A stretch of 64,000 nucleotides of DNA from Croceivirga sp009797885 (GTDB lineage: Bacteria; Bacteroidota; Bacteroidia; Flavobacteriales; Flavobacteriaceae), in NCBI GenBank assembly GCA_045866215.1, contig AP035880.1, forward strand, positions 4,154,001 to 4,218,000, given 5' to 3'. Under the pieces are notes generated by a model. The model ran no database searches, was not told the DNA's origin, and saw nothing but the letters and a program-made list of their open reading frames with translations. The translations under genes were made by a program, and so were the position numbers. Positions 51,703 to 60,645 of the stretch are shown piece after piece (the stretch's first letter is position 1; every line of letters starts with the position of its first letter).

Positions 51703-51835
51703 TTCCGTGTGCGTTAACGGAGCTTTTTGGACAAATGTAAATATTAAATGGATTCAGAAAGATGTTTGAAGGAAAAATAAAAATCAATTGTAATCGGAAT
51801 TTTTTTTTGCTCCAATACCGTTAACGCACACGGAA
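51703..51835. promoter_or_regulatory. Inverted 18-bp operator pair between lacI and susC
   Basis: TTCCGTGTGCGTTAACGG (51703-51720) and its exact reverse complement CCGTTAACGCACACGGAA (51818-51835) frame 97 nt. Each holds the palindromic core CGTTAACG (with CCGTTAACGG around it). That suits a LacI-type dimer site, and two sites in inverted array between divergent lacI and susC suit looping. The second site lies 43 nt before the susC ATG. Confidence 0.7.
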
Positions 51836-51878
51836 ATTCAATTCGACAACTGTTTTTAACCAACTAATACTATCTAAC

Positions 51879-54800
51879 ATGGAAAAAAAATCAATTTTAT
51901 CACTCGTTGGATTTTTGCTTTTGTTGCAACTAATGAGTGCACAATCCCAACAGGTCAGTGGTACAATTACCACGATGGACAATGTTTCATTGCCAGGGGT
52001 CAATATTATTGAAAAGGGAACCACGAACGGTGTTGTGTCGGATTTCGATGGAAATTATACGATTACCGTTACCGATGCGAATGCAGTTCTTATATTCAGT
52101 TCCATAGGATTTGTAAGCCAGGAAATTACGGTAAGTGGAAGAACAACGATCAATTTGGTCTTGGAAGAAGACATACAAAGCCTGGACGAAGTTGTGCTTA
52201 TCGGTTATGGTACCCAGCGAAAACAGGATTTGACCGGAGCCATAGTCTCAGCAGATTTGGAACAGTTCCAAGAAGCACCGAATACGAGCGTATTACAAGC
52301 CTTGCAGGGTTCGCTGCCCGGTATCACCATAGGGCAGACCTCAACGGCGGGCGCGGAACCTAATATTCAGATTAGGGGGCAATCTACCCTAAATGGGAAC
52401 CAAAGTCCGCTTATTGTATTGGACGGCGTAATCTATCGTGGTCGATTGACGGACTTGAACCCAAAGGATATTGAATCCGTGGATGTGCTTAAAGATCCCA
52501 GCAGTAAGGCCATCTATGGTGCCCAGGCCGCAAATGGTATTGTAATAGTGAGTACCAAAAAGGGCAAAACAGCTCAAAAGCCAGTATTCAACTACTCCAC
52601 TTTTTATGCGGTACAGAGCCCTACAAACACCAGGAGAACCATGAACCGTGAGCAATATTTACGTGCCGCCAGGGATTTGGATTGGGAGAACGGGTTTTTA
52701 GGCCCCGACTTTACACGGGAAAATCCGGATTGGACTCTTGAGGACGATACTTTTTTCCTTCCACCACTTTTGGAAGGTCTGGCAAATGGGACTGATTTTG
52801 ATTGGTTTGGCGAGGTGACCAATCCTGGATATACCATGGACCATCAATTGAGCATCCGTGGAAGTTCGGAAAGAACTTCCTACTACATTTCGGGCGGTCT
52901 TACCAAACAAGTGGGCTGGATGTTGAACGACAATTTTGACCGCCAAACGGTGAGGGTAAACATTGACACCAAACTTACGGATTGGTTAACCATTGGCGCA
53001 AATACCTTTGGTTCATTTTCCGACTTTTCGGGGGTTAGCCCAAATTTAAGGAGTCTCGTATTGATGAGCCCATTGGTAACCCCAAGGGACGCAGAAGGGG
53101 AATTTGTGATAAATCCCTTGGCCGACCTTAGGGTAAACCCCTTTTTACAAAGCTTACAGGATGATCGCGACAATCTGAACAATATCTCGGCTGTTTTTTA
53201 TGCCTCCATAGATGTACCACAGATACCCGGGCTAAATTTTAGAATCAACTATAGTAATAACTATCGCTGGACTTTACGGGGCAATTCGGACATCTATGGA
53301 GCCGGTTTAACGGGCACCGCCTTTAAGCAAACCAATTCTACCCATGATGTGTTGCTGGACAATATTCTAACCTATGAAAAACGGTTTGGGAAGAACCAAG
53401 ATCATAAATTGACAGCGACTCTGGTTGCCGGGTTTAATACCATTGATTTTGAACAGACCAGGGCACAAGGCACCAACTTCTCCAATTTGGCCCTATCATA
53501 CAACAGTTTGGAACAAGCCGTAATCCAGGAAATTTTTTCGGACGCCTGGGAGGAACGTTTTACGGCCCAAACCGGAAGGATCAATTACGATTACAAAGGA
53601 AAGTACCTCATCAATGCAAGCCTTAGACGCGATGCCTTCAGTGGCTTTTCGGAAAATAACAAATCGGCCCTGTTTCCCTCAGTAGGGCTAGGCTGGGTAA
53701 TGTCCAATGAGGGTTTTTTAAACACCTCCCAAACGATCAATTTGCTGAAATTCCGTGGGAGCTTTGGTAGCAATGGGAACCTGACCGACAGGTACAGTTC
53801 CCTGGCCAGGATTACGGCTCCGGAAAGCTCAAGGTATGTTTTTGGCGATGGGGGCTCCACCATAAACGGACAGACCGTGGCTTCCTTGGCCAATAACGAT
53901 TTAAAATGGGAACGTACCGATGGGATAAATATCGGTGTCGATTTTGGCTTGTTTCAGAACCGTATCTCCGGAACCATTGACTATTACCAATCAACTACCA
54001 ACGATTTGTTATGGGATTTTATACTTCCAGAAGTAAGCGGATTCAATCGCATCCGAGCCAATATTGGAGAAATTGAGAATACTGGTCTGGAGTTTATCCT
54101 GAATTTCAGCCCCGTTCGTTCAACCGATTTTAGTTGGGATTTTGGGGTAAACTTTGCCACCAATCAGAACCAGATCAAGAGCTTGTTAGGCGAAGATCGG
54201 GATGGCGACGGTAGGGAGGACGACCTTATCGCCAATGGACTGTTTATTGGGGAATCCATAGGCACTGTTTTTGATTATGAGGTAGACGGCCTTTACCAAA
54301 TTGGCGATACGGATATTCCCGATGGTTGGCAGCCTGGGTTTCAGCGACTGGTGGATCAGGACGGGGAAGAAGGTATCACCCCCGAAGGTGACCGGCGCAT
54401 ACTGGGAAGGCAAGAGCCCGCCTATCAATTTGGTATCACCAATTCCTTGGTATATAAAAACTTCTCCTTTAAATTCTTTATCAATTCCATACAGGGAGGA
54501 AGGGATGGTTACCTAGGCCAGAACAATCCTTGGGAAGGAGGATATGATTCCCCTGCCAATGCACAGAATAGCAACAAATTTACAGATGTGGATTTTTGGA
54601 CCCCGAACAATCCCAATGCCACGTATAGGAGGCCAGGTTTGCTTGGTCCGGTTACGGCAAGACGCTTTTTTGACCGCAGTTTTATCCGATTGCAGGACAT
54701 TTCACTGGCCTATAATCTACCGAACAAAGTTTTGGAAAGCATGGGCTTTCAAGGCCTGAAACTGTTCTTGAGCGGCAAAAATTTGATTACCCTAACGGAT

Positions 54801-54902
54801 TGGGAAGGTTGGGATCCGGAAACAGGACAGGGATTGGATGCTGCTTTTGATGGCCTGCCAGTGATGCGCAGTATAACCTTTGGTCTAGACCTCTCATTTT
54901 AA
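51879..54902 (+). CDS. SusC/RagA TonB-dependent outer-membrane receptor
   Basis: A 1007-residue SusC-type transporter: signal peptide (LSLVGFLLLLQLMSAQ), a carboxypeptidase-like domain (VSGTITTMDNVSLPGVNI), a TonB box region (LDEVVLIGYGTQRKQDLTGA), a plug (NTSVLQALQGSLPGITIG, IYGAQAANGIVIVSTKKGK) and a long barrel that ends SITFGLDLSF. SusC proteins with SusD lids import oligosaccharides across the outer membrane by TonB. The SusD gene starts 11 nt later. The glycan is inferred to be a uronate-containing polymer from downstream genes. Confidence 0.95.
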   Translation: MEKKSILSLVGFLLLLQLMSAQSQQVSGTITTMDNVSLPGVNIIEKGTTNGVVSDFDGNYTITVTDANAVLIFSSIGFVSQEITVSGRTTINLVLEEDIQSLDEVVLIGYGTQRKQDLTGAIVSADLEQFQEAPNTSVLQALQGSLPGITIGQTSTAGAEPNIQIRGQSTLNGNQSPLIVLDGVIYRGRLTDLNPKDIESVDVLKDPSSKAIYGAQAANGIVIVSTKKGKTAQKPVFNYSTFYAVQSPTNTRRTMNREQYLRAARDLDWENGFLGPDFTRENPDWTLEDDTFFLPPLLEGLANGTDFDWFGEVTNPGYTMDHQLSIRGSSERTSYYISGGLTKQVGWMLNDNFDRQTVRVNIDTKLTDWLTIGANTFGSFSDFSGVSPNLRSLVLMSPLVTPRDAEGEFVINPLADLRVNPFLQSLQDDRDNLNNISAVFYASIDVPQIPGLNFRINYSNNYRWTLRGNSDIYGAGLTGTAFKQTNSTHDVLLDNILTYEKRFGKNQDHKLTATLVAGFNTIDFEQTRAQGTNFSNLALSYNSLEQAVIQEIFSDAWEERFTAQTGRINYDYKGKYLINASLRRDAFSGFSENNKSALFPSVGLGWVMSNEGFLNTSQTINLLKFRGSFGSNGNLTDRYSSLARITAPESSRYVFGDGGSTINGQTVASLANNDLKWERTDGINIGVDFGLFQNRISGTIDYYQSTTNDLLWDFILPEVSGFNRIRANIGEIENTGLEFILNFSPVRSTDFSWDFGVNFATNQNQIKSLLGEDRDGDGREDDLIANGLFIGESIGTVFDYEVDGLYQIGDTDIPDGWQPGFQRLVDQDGEEGITPEGDRRILGRQEPAYQFGITNSLVYKNFSFKFFINSIQGGRDGYLGQNNPWEGGYDSPANAQNSNKFTDVDFWTPNNPNATYRRPGLLGPVTARRFFDRSFIRLQDISLAYNLPNKVLESMGFQGLKLFLSGKNLITLTDWEGWDPETGQGLDAAFDGLPVMRSITFGLDLSF

Positions 54903-54913
54903 ATAAAAAAACT

Positions 54914-56584
54914 ATGAAAACGTTCAACAATAATTTAATAGCCCTGTTTACCGTCTTGTTTGTTTTTGTCTCTTGTAATGAAGACGATTTTTTAAGCGAA
55001 GAACCTTTGGACTTTTTTAGTCCGGGCAATTCGTTTGTTACTTCTGAAAACTTTCAGAGTTCTTTAGCGGACCTTTATGCCAAATACAGGTTTATATACT
55101 TTAATGGTGCCTTTGAGAATTACAATCATTTGTTGGGCACGGATATCATGTTCAATGCGCGAGCTACTGAGGACGGCAATAGGTTCGGAAATTATGTCAC
55201 CGCCCTGGATGTCACCTCCTTTATTCCGGAATACCATTGGGACCGTTGGTACAAGATCATCGCCAATGCCAATACAATCATTGATAGATTACCGGATTCT
55301 GAAATTGATTTGGGCCAACAACCTCCTATTGAGGCCGAAGCTCGACTTTTCAGGGCCCTGGCATACAGACATCTGGTGTATTTGTATGGTGGCGTTCCTT
55401 TGATTGTGGCCGAAATAACATCGCCTCAAACCGATTTTGTAAGGGCCTCTAGGGAGGAAGTGCTTGATCAAATTGTGGAAGATGCCGTTTTTGCAACGGA
55501 GAATCTTCCCGGAATTTCGGAAGTGGTTGATGGTAAATTATCCAATTTGGTAGCCTGGCATCTCTTGGCGGAAACCTACATCTCCCAAGGTAATTTTGAT
55601 GGAGCGATCGCAGCGGCATCCGTTGTCATTAACGATCCTGCCACAGCTTTGATGATGGATCGTTTTGGTTCGCGTGCCACGGAGCCTGGAGATGTGTATT
55701 GGGATCTGTTCCGTAGGGAAAACCAAAACAGGTCGTCCGGGAATAGCGAAGCCATTTGGGTCTCCCAAATGGAAGTGGATCTTCCAGGGGGTTTTATTAC
55801 CACCGCCAACACAGCAACCAACAATCTGGAACGTTTTCTCGTCCCCGCCAGTTGGACCCTTAATGACCCGGACGGCAATTCCGGAATGCTCGGTTGGGTC
55901 GGTGACACCAACATCGGTGGTAGGGGGGTTTCGTTCATGAGACCTACGGCCTTTTTCGAAAATGAGCTATGGCAAAGCGATTTTGACAATGATCTTAGAA
56001 ACTCGGAAGCAAATTACGTCCGTGATATTTTTTATGATAATCCGGATTCCCCCTTTTTCGGTCAAAGTGCCAAGGATAATCCCGGACCATTGTTGCAATC
56101 CCAAAGCTGGAGGTGGTATCCCTGGTTGACCAAGGCCACTACACCCAGCAACCATCCCCCCGAATTATATGAGGATCCGGATCGCCTGTTGTTAAAATCC
56201 TCGGCCGGGACCACGTATAGAGATCGCTACTACCTACGGTTGGCAGAAACCTATCTGCTCCGTGCAGAAGCCTATTTGGGAAATGGGGATGCGGCAAACG
56301 CTGCAACCGATATCAATGCAGTACGCCAACGCTCCAACGCCAACCCGGTTTCCGCTGGCGAGGTGGACATCGATTATATTTTGGATGAACGTGCCCGCGA
56401 ATTAAGCTTGGAGGAGATGCGAAGAATAACCTTGCACCGTACCGGTAAGTTGGTAGAACGGGTGCGGCTATACAACGACCTAAATGCCGACGATATACTG
56501 GATTTTCATGGGCTATGGCCAATTCCAGCAAGGGAAATAGAAGCAAATATCAATGGTAACCTTGAACAAAACCCAGGATATTGA
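54914..56584 (+). CDS. SusD/RagB family glycan-binding lipoprotein
   Basis: A 556-residue lipoprotein (MKTFNNNLIALFTVLFVFVS, Cys21) with SusD features: TPR-rich helical core (EARLFRALAYRHLVYLYGGV, a family hallmark), the C-terminal INAVRQRSNANPVS and ELSLEEMRRITLHRTGKLV. It caps SusC at the cell surface and binds glycan. A hairpin (56623-56646) follows before the symporter gene. Confidence 0.95.
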   Translation: MKTFNNNLIALFTVLFVFVSCNEDDFLSEEPLDFFSPGNSFVTSENFQSSLADLYAKYRFIYFNGAFENYNHLLGTDIMFNARATEDGNRFGNYVTALDVTSFIPEYHWDRWYKIIANANTIIDRLPDSEIDLGQQPPIEAEARLFRALAYRHLVYLYGGVPLIVAEITSPQTDFVRASREEVLDQIVEDAVFATENLPGISEVVDGKLSNLVAWHLLAETYISQGNFDGAIAAASVVINDPATALMMDRFGSRATEPGDVYWDLFRRENQNRSSGNSEAIWVSQMEVDLPGGFITTANTATNNLERFLVPASWTLNDPDGNSGMLGWVGDTNIGGRGVSFMRPTAFFENELWQSDFDNDLRNSEANYVRDIFYDNPDSPFFGQSAKDNPGPLLQSQSWRWYPWLTKATTPSNHPPELYEDPDRLLLKSSAGTTYRDRYYLRLAETYLLRAEAYLGNGDAANAATDINAVRQRSNANPVSAGEVDIDYILDERARELSLEEMRRITLHRTGKLVERVRLYNDLNADDILDFHGLWPIPAREIEANINGNLEQNPGY

Positions 56585-56622
56585 TACAAAGTAGTTTGAG
56601 TTAGTTTAGTTTTTTTAAAAAG

Positions 56623-56646
56623 GTCCCAAGGAGCAATTCTTGGGAC
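56623..56646 (+). terminator. Hairpin between susD and the symporter gene
   Basis: GTCCCAAG pairs with CTTGGGAC (8 bp, 8-nt loop); a broken T-rich stretch follows (TTTCATTGGTTTTTTT). It could act as a partial terminator or an mRNA-stabilising end that lets susC/susD be made in excess of the downstream genes. Confidence 0.5.
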
Positions 56647-56723
56647 TTTCATTGGTTTTTTTACTGATGCCCTTAATTTTAAAATCGCTACTGCAATGGT
56701 AGATAACCCATTAAAAGCAAAAT

Positions 56724-58394
56724 TTGGATAAACTAGCAACACTGGACTATGTTTCCCTGGGAATTTATCTAATTCTAATGGCAAGCGTAGGTTTGTTTTT
56801 TGGGTGGTTCGTAAAGGACATCAAAGGATATTTTAAAGGCGGCAGTACCATTCCATGGGGCATATCCGGCATTAGTAACTTTATGGGCTCTTTGAGCACC
56901 TTCGTGTTTATTGCCTATGCGGGAATTGCCTACAAGGACGGCCTCATTGGGGTTACCGTACTTTGGAGTGCTGTGGTACCCTTTTTATTTGCTGCCTTGG
57001 TTCTCGGAAAATTATGGATGCGTTCAAGGATCCTCACACCGGTTGAATATCTGGAAAAACGGTTCAATGCCAATATTCGGCAACTGTTTGGATGGACAGG
57101 TCTGGGCATGCGCTTTCTTGATAATATGGTCAGGCAATATGCCATGGGCATTTTTTTGGTCACGGCCACGGATTTAACATTTGTGCAGGCCATTATCCTT
57201 TCGGGGATGATCACAACACTTTTTACCATCGTTGGTGGGGTTTGGGCCGTGGTGGTGATGGATACGTTACAATTCGTTATCCTGCTTTTTGTTTCTTTTC
57301 TGTTAGTTCCCCTTTCCTTGGAAGCAACTGGTGGCCTTGGTGTACTCATGGAGAAATTGCCCGAACACTTTACGTTTTTCTCGGGTCCAAAAGGACAGCC
57401 TTTATGGTTAACGGTCTACTTTATCATGATTCTTTTTAAGTACAACGGGAATTGGGTCTTTATCCAGAGATTTTATAGCGTAAAGGATGAGCGGGCCACG
57501 AGAAAACTGGGCTTCCTTTCTGCTGTATTGTTGTTTGTGTTTCCCATTGTTTTTTTGCTTCCGGCTATTGCCGCTGCAGCTATTCTTCCGGGCTTGGAAG
57601 ACCCCGAACAGGCGTATGTGGCCGTAGCTGTTCATTTGCTTCCTGCAGGCTTACTGGGCCTTATGATTGCTGCGATGTTCTCAGCGACCATGTCCTCCCT
57701 GAATTCGGAGTTCAATATAATGTCTGCGGTTTTGACCAACGATATCTACAAACGTTTGATCAATCCAAGTGCTACCGAAAAACAATTGATTCGTGTGGCG
57801 CGTATAAATATAGTCCTTGTTGGTTCTCTTGTGATCGTTGGTTCACTGTTCATAGGAAAATTGGGCGGTGCTTTTGAGGCAAACAAAATATTGACAGGAC
57901 TTTTTGCCATTCCCCTGGCCATTCCGCTTGTTTTAGGGCTGCTGTTTAAAAGAACAAACTCGGTCGGAGCCTTCTTTACGGTATTGTCAGGTATTTTCAC
58001 AGGCCTAGCCCTTACTATATTTAGCAGTATCACATGGGAAATGGCGACATTGATACAGATGGTAAGTTGCATTGTCGTATTCTTTGTCAGCGGATTCATT
58101 TTGGACTCGGAACAAGCCTATCGGGAAAAAGTGAATACGTTTTTCTTGAAAATACAAACCCCTTTGGCACCTGATGAAATTGGCAAGTCAAACCCAAAAT
58201 TTCGTTTTGCCCTGGCCAACCTTTTTTCAATCGCCATAGCAGTATCCGGCTTGCTGTTTTGTTCTGTCAGTGTTATTTCCATTGAGCTCACCAGTGGAAA
58301 AATTGCGTTGGGTTTGGGAGCTATCTGTATGGTATTGGCTGTCTTTTTAAAATGGTTCACTACTGGAACATTTAAATTTTCAAAAATTCCTTGA
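56724..58394 (+). CDS. Sodium:solute symporter (SSS family)
   Basis: A 556-residue transporter with about 13-14 membrane helices: LGIYLILMASVGLFFGWFVK, YFKGGSTIPWGISGISNFMG, the SSS motif VAVHLLPAGLLGLMIAAMFS with ATMSSLNSEFNIMSAVLTND. The start is TTG at 56724 just before helix 1; no ATG fits. SSS members near uxaC often import hexuronates with Na+, which fits its position between SusD and uxaC (1 nt before uxaC). Substrate is inferred. Confidence 0.88.
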   Translation: MDKLATLDYVSLGIYLILMASVGLFFGWFVKDIKGYFKGGSTIPWGISGISNFMGSLSTFVFIAYAGIAYKDGLIGVTVLWSAVVPFLFAALVLGKLWMRSRILTPVEYLEKRFNANIRQLFGWTGLGMRFLDNMVRQYAMGIFLVTATDLTFVQAIILSGMITTLFTIVGGVWAVVVMDTLQFVILLFVSFLLVPLSLEATGGLGVLMEKLPEHFTFFSGPKGQPLWLTVYFIMILFKYNGNWVFIQRFYSVKDERATRKLGFLSAVLLFVFPIVFLLPAIAAAAILPGLEDPEQAYVAVAVHLLPAGLLGLMIAAMFSATMSSLNSEFNIMSAVLTNDIYKRLINPSATEKQLIRVARINIVLVGSLVIVGSLFIGKLGGAFEANKILTGLFAIPLAIPLVLGLLFKRTNSVGAFFTVLSGIFTGLALTIFSSITWEMATLIQMVSCIVVFFVSGFILDSEQAYREKVNTFFLKIQTPLAPDEIGKSNPKFRFALANLFSIAIAVSGLLFCSVSVISIELTSGKIALGLGAICMVLAVFLKWFTTGTFKFSKIP

Positions 58395-58395
58395 G

Positions 58396-59811
58396 ATGAT
58401 AAAAACGAATTCCCTAGTGCATAACGATTTTTTACTAACGGATAAGCTGTCGAAATCGTTGTACCATGATTTTGCCAAAACATTGCCCATAATCGATTTT
58501 CACAATCATTTGAATCCATCTATGATTGCGAATGACAATCAGCCAGAAAACTTGTTCACCTTATGGGTCATGGTAGATCAATATAAACATAGGGCCATGC
58601 GCATGAATGGTGTTGCGGAAAATGGCATAACCGGAAATGCCAGCGATTATGGGAAGTATTTTAACTGGGCCAAGACCTTACCAAGAACGCTGGGCAATCC
58701 ACTTTATCAATGGAGCTATCTTGAACTCCAACGTGTTTTCGATATCCAATTGGAATTGGATGAAAGTTCAGCCAGGGAAATATGGGAGGAATGCCAGGAC
58801 CAAATCAATTCGGGCAAGCTATCAACCGTCATGCTCCTAAAAAAATTCAATGTTGAAGCGCTGTGTACTTCCGATGATTTACTGGACGATGTTTCCATAC
58901 ATAAAAAGGCCTCCGAAAAAGGGGTAAAGGTTTTACCTTCACTACGTACCGATAGTATCTTGGATCAATCGGATACCTTCCACTCATGGTGTACCGTTTT
59001 GGAAGGTTTGCTTCAAACCAAAATCAAAGATCTGGATAGCTTTGAAGCCGCTTTGGGAAAAAGATTCGACGTTTTTTCAGATGCAGGATGCAAACTGGTT
59101 GACCAAGCTTTGGATGCTGGTTTTGAATTCAATTGGGTCGATAAGTCCAAGGCCGATACCATTTTCAAGCAATTTTTGTCAGGAGAGCGATTGAACGATT
59201 TGGAGTCGGTTTCCCTACAGTCCTATCTTTTGGTCTGGATAGGAAGGGCCTGCGCCCAACGCGGTCTAATTTTACAGCTGCATATTGGAGCGCAGCGCAA
59301 GACCAGTTCTCGCCTAAGACAGCTGTTGGGAAACACTGGAGGCTTTGCGGCCATCGGAGCTCCCAGTAATGTGGCAACCTTGGTCGCTATTCTGGATACA
59401 ATGGACAAAAACGGTCAGTTACCCAAAACGATACTTTACAATCTAAATCCGGCCGATAATGTTGCCTTTGCATCTTTGACCGGTTCTTTTTCTGAGGATG
59501 GTATTGTAGCGAAAATCCAATTTGGTCCAGCATGGTGGTATAACGATCATTACGAGGGCATCATAAATCAATTAAAGGCGTTGGCAAGTTATGGTCTATT
59601 GCATAATTCCATCGGTATGACCACAGATTCCAGAAGTTTTCTTTCCATGTCCCGGCATGAGTATTTCAGAAGGGTATTTTGTCAATTCATATCCGGATGG
59701 GTCAAAAAAGGGTTATTGCCCAATGATACTACTATTTTAAAGGAGCTTGTCCAGGATGTCTGTTACCGAAATGCAAAAAATTGGATATTGAAATCAACTA
59801 TCAAATTATGA
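58396..59811 (+). CDS. uxaC: Glucuronate isomerase UxaC
   Basis: A 471-residue member of the amidohydrolase-like UxaC family: LPIIDFHNHLNPSMIANDNQ (metal-binding HxH), EALCTSDDLLDD, VLPSLRTDSIL, LQLHIGAQR and GMTTDSRSFLSMSRHEYFRR. It turns D-glucuronate into D-fructuronate (or galacturonate into tagaturonate). Length and motifs are those of the family. It ends by ATGA overlap with the SDR gene (59808-59811). Confidence 0.93.
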   Translation: MIKTNSLVHNDFLLTDKLSKSLYHDFAKTLPIIDFHNHLNPSMIANDNQPENLFTLWVMVDQYKHRAMRMNGVAENGITGNASDYGKYFNWAKTLPRTLGNPLYQWSYLELQRVFDIQLELDESSAREIWEECQDQINSGKLSTVMLLKKFNVEALCTSDDLLDDVSIHKKASEKGVKVLPSLRTDSILDQSDTFHSWCTVLEGLLQTKIKDLDSFEAALGKRFDVFSDAGCKLVDQALDAGFEFNWVDKSKADTIFKQFLSGERLNDLESVSLQSYLLVWIGRACAQRGLILQLHIGAQRKTSSRLRQLLGNTGGFAAIGAPSNVATLVAILDTMDKNGQLPKTILYNLNPADNVAFASLTGSFSEDGIVAKIQFGPAWWYNDHYEGIINQLKALASYGLLHNSIGMTTDSRSFLSMSRHEYFRRVFCQFISGWVKKGLLPNDTTILKELVQDVCYRNAKNWILKSTIKL

Positions 59812-60638
59812 ACGATAAGATTGCAGTAGTAACAGGGGCTGGTGGTACGCTCTGCTCGTCAATGGCGATAGATTTGGCAAAACAGGGGTATAAAGTGGCC
59901 TTGTTGGGAAGAACCTTGTCAAAACTAAAAAAGGTCAGTGATGAGATAAAAGCGAATAACGGTATTGCCCTATGTGTTCCCGCCGATGTTTCGGATGAGG
60001 TATCCGTAAAAAAGGCAAGGGATATCATTGAAAATCAACTGGGAACCTGCACTGTATTGATAAATGGTGCTGGAGGAAACCAGAATGATGCCTTGCCCAA
60101 TATTGCAGCATTTGACGAACGTGAACTTAATGACGAAGAAGGGGTGAAGGGGTTTTTTAATTTGAGTATGGATGTTTTTCAAAATGTAATCGACATCAAT
60201 ACCATGGGTACGGTCATTCCGTGTTTTGTTTTTGGGAAAAGTATGGCAAAAAATAAAAAAGGGAACATCATCAATTTTGCGTCTATGACGAGTTATCGAC
60301 CTATTACCAAAGTTGCGGCCTATGCCATGGCCAAAAGCGGCGTGGTAAGTTTTACGCAGTGGTTGGCGGCTTATTTGGCTCCAGCCAAAATACGCGTCAA
60401 TGCCATTGCCCCTGGATTCTTTTTGAACGATCGCAGCCGTATGCTGATGTTGGACGAAGTTGGTTCACCTACGGAACGTGCACAAAATATATTAGGACAT
60501 ACGCCCATGGGCCGTTTTGGCGAAGCCCAAGAACTTATTGGTTGTATGAATTGGCTGATTGATGAAAAAAATGCTGGATTTGTAACAGGAATAACCATTC
60601 CAGTGGATGGGGGATTCCTGTCATGTCCCGGAGTTTAA
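59808..60638 (+). CDS. SDR oxidoreductase, likely D-mannonate (fructuronate) reductase
   Basis: A 276-residue short-chain dehydrogenase: cofactor loop VVTGAGGTLCSSMA, INGAGGNQND (NxAG variant), catalytic Tyr/Lys in AAYAMAKSGVVSF and VNAIAPGFFLNDRSRML. In many Bacteroidota hexuronate operons such an SDR takes the place of UxuB and reduces D-fructuronate to D-mannonate; position between uxaC and uxuA supports that. I start at the ATG at 59808 (MNDKIAVVTG), which overlaps uxaC by ATGA. The reaction is inferred from context. Confidence 0.82.
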   Translation: MNDKIAVVTGAGGTLCSSMAIDLAKQGYKVALLGRTLSKLKKVSDEIKANNGIALCVPADVSDEVSVKKARDIIENQLGTCTVLINGAGGNQNDALPNIAAFDERELNDEEGVKGFFNLSMDVFQNVIDINTMGTVIPCFVFGKSMAKNKKGNIINFASMTSYRPITKVAAYAMAKSGVVSFTQWLAAYLAPAKIRVNAIAPGFFLNDRSRMLMLDEVGSPTERAQNILGHTPMGRFGEAQELIGCMNWLIDEKNAGFVTGITIPVDGGFLSCPGV

Positions 60639-60645
60639 AATTTAT

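Noticed and set aside
56697..56732. 11-codon ORF before the symporter
   Set aside because: ATG with 11 codons ending inside the symporter start; probably chance, no conserved feature visible.
60607..60645. Upstream start for the glycoside hydrolase
   Set aside because: The extra 13 residues overlap the SDR gene and precede the signal peptide; the ATG at 60646 or 60658 is better.
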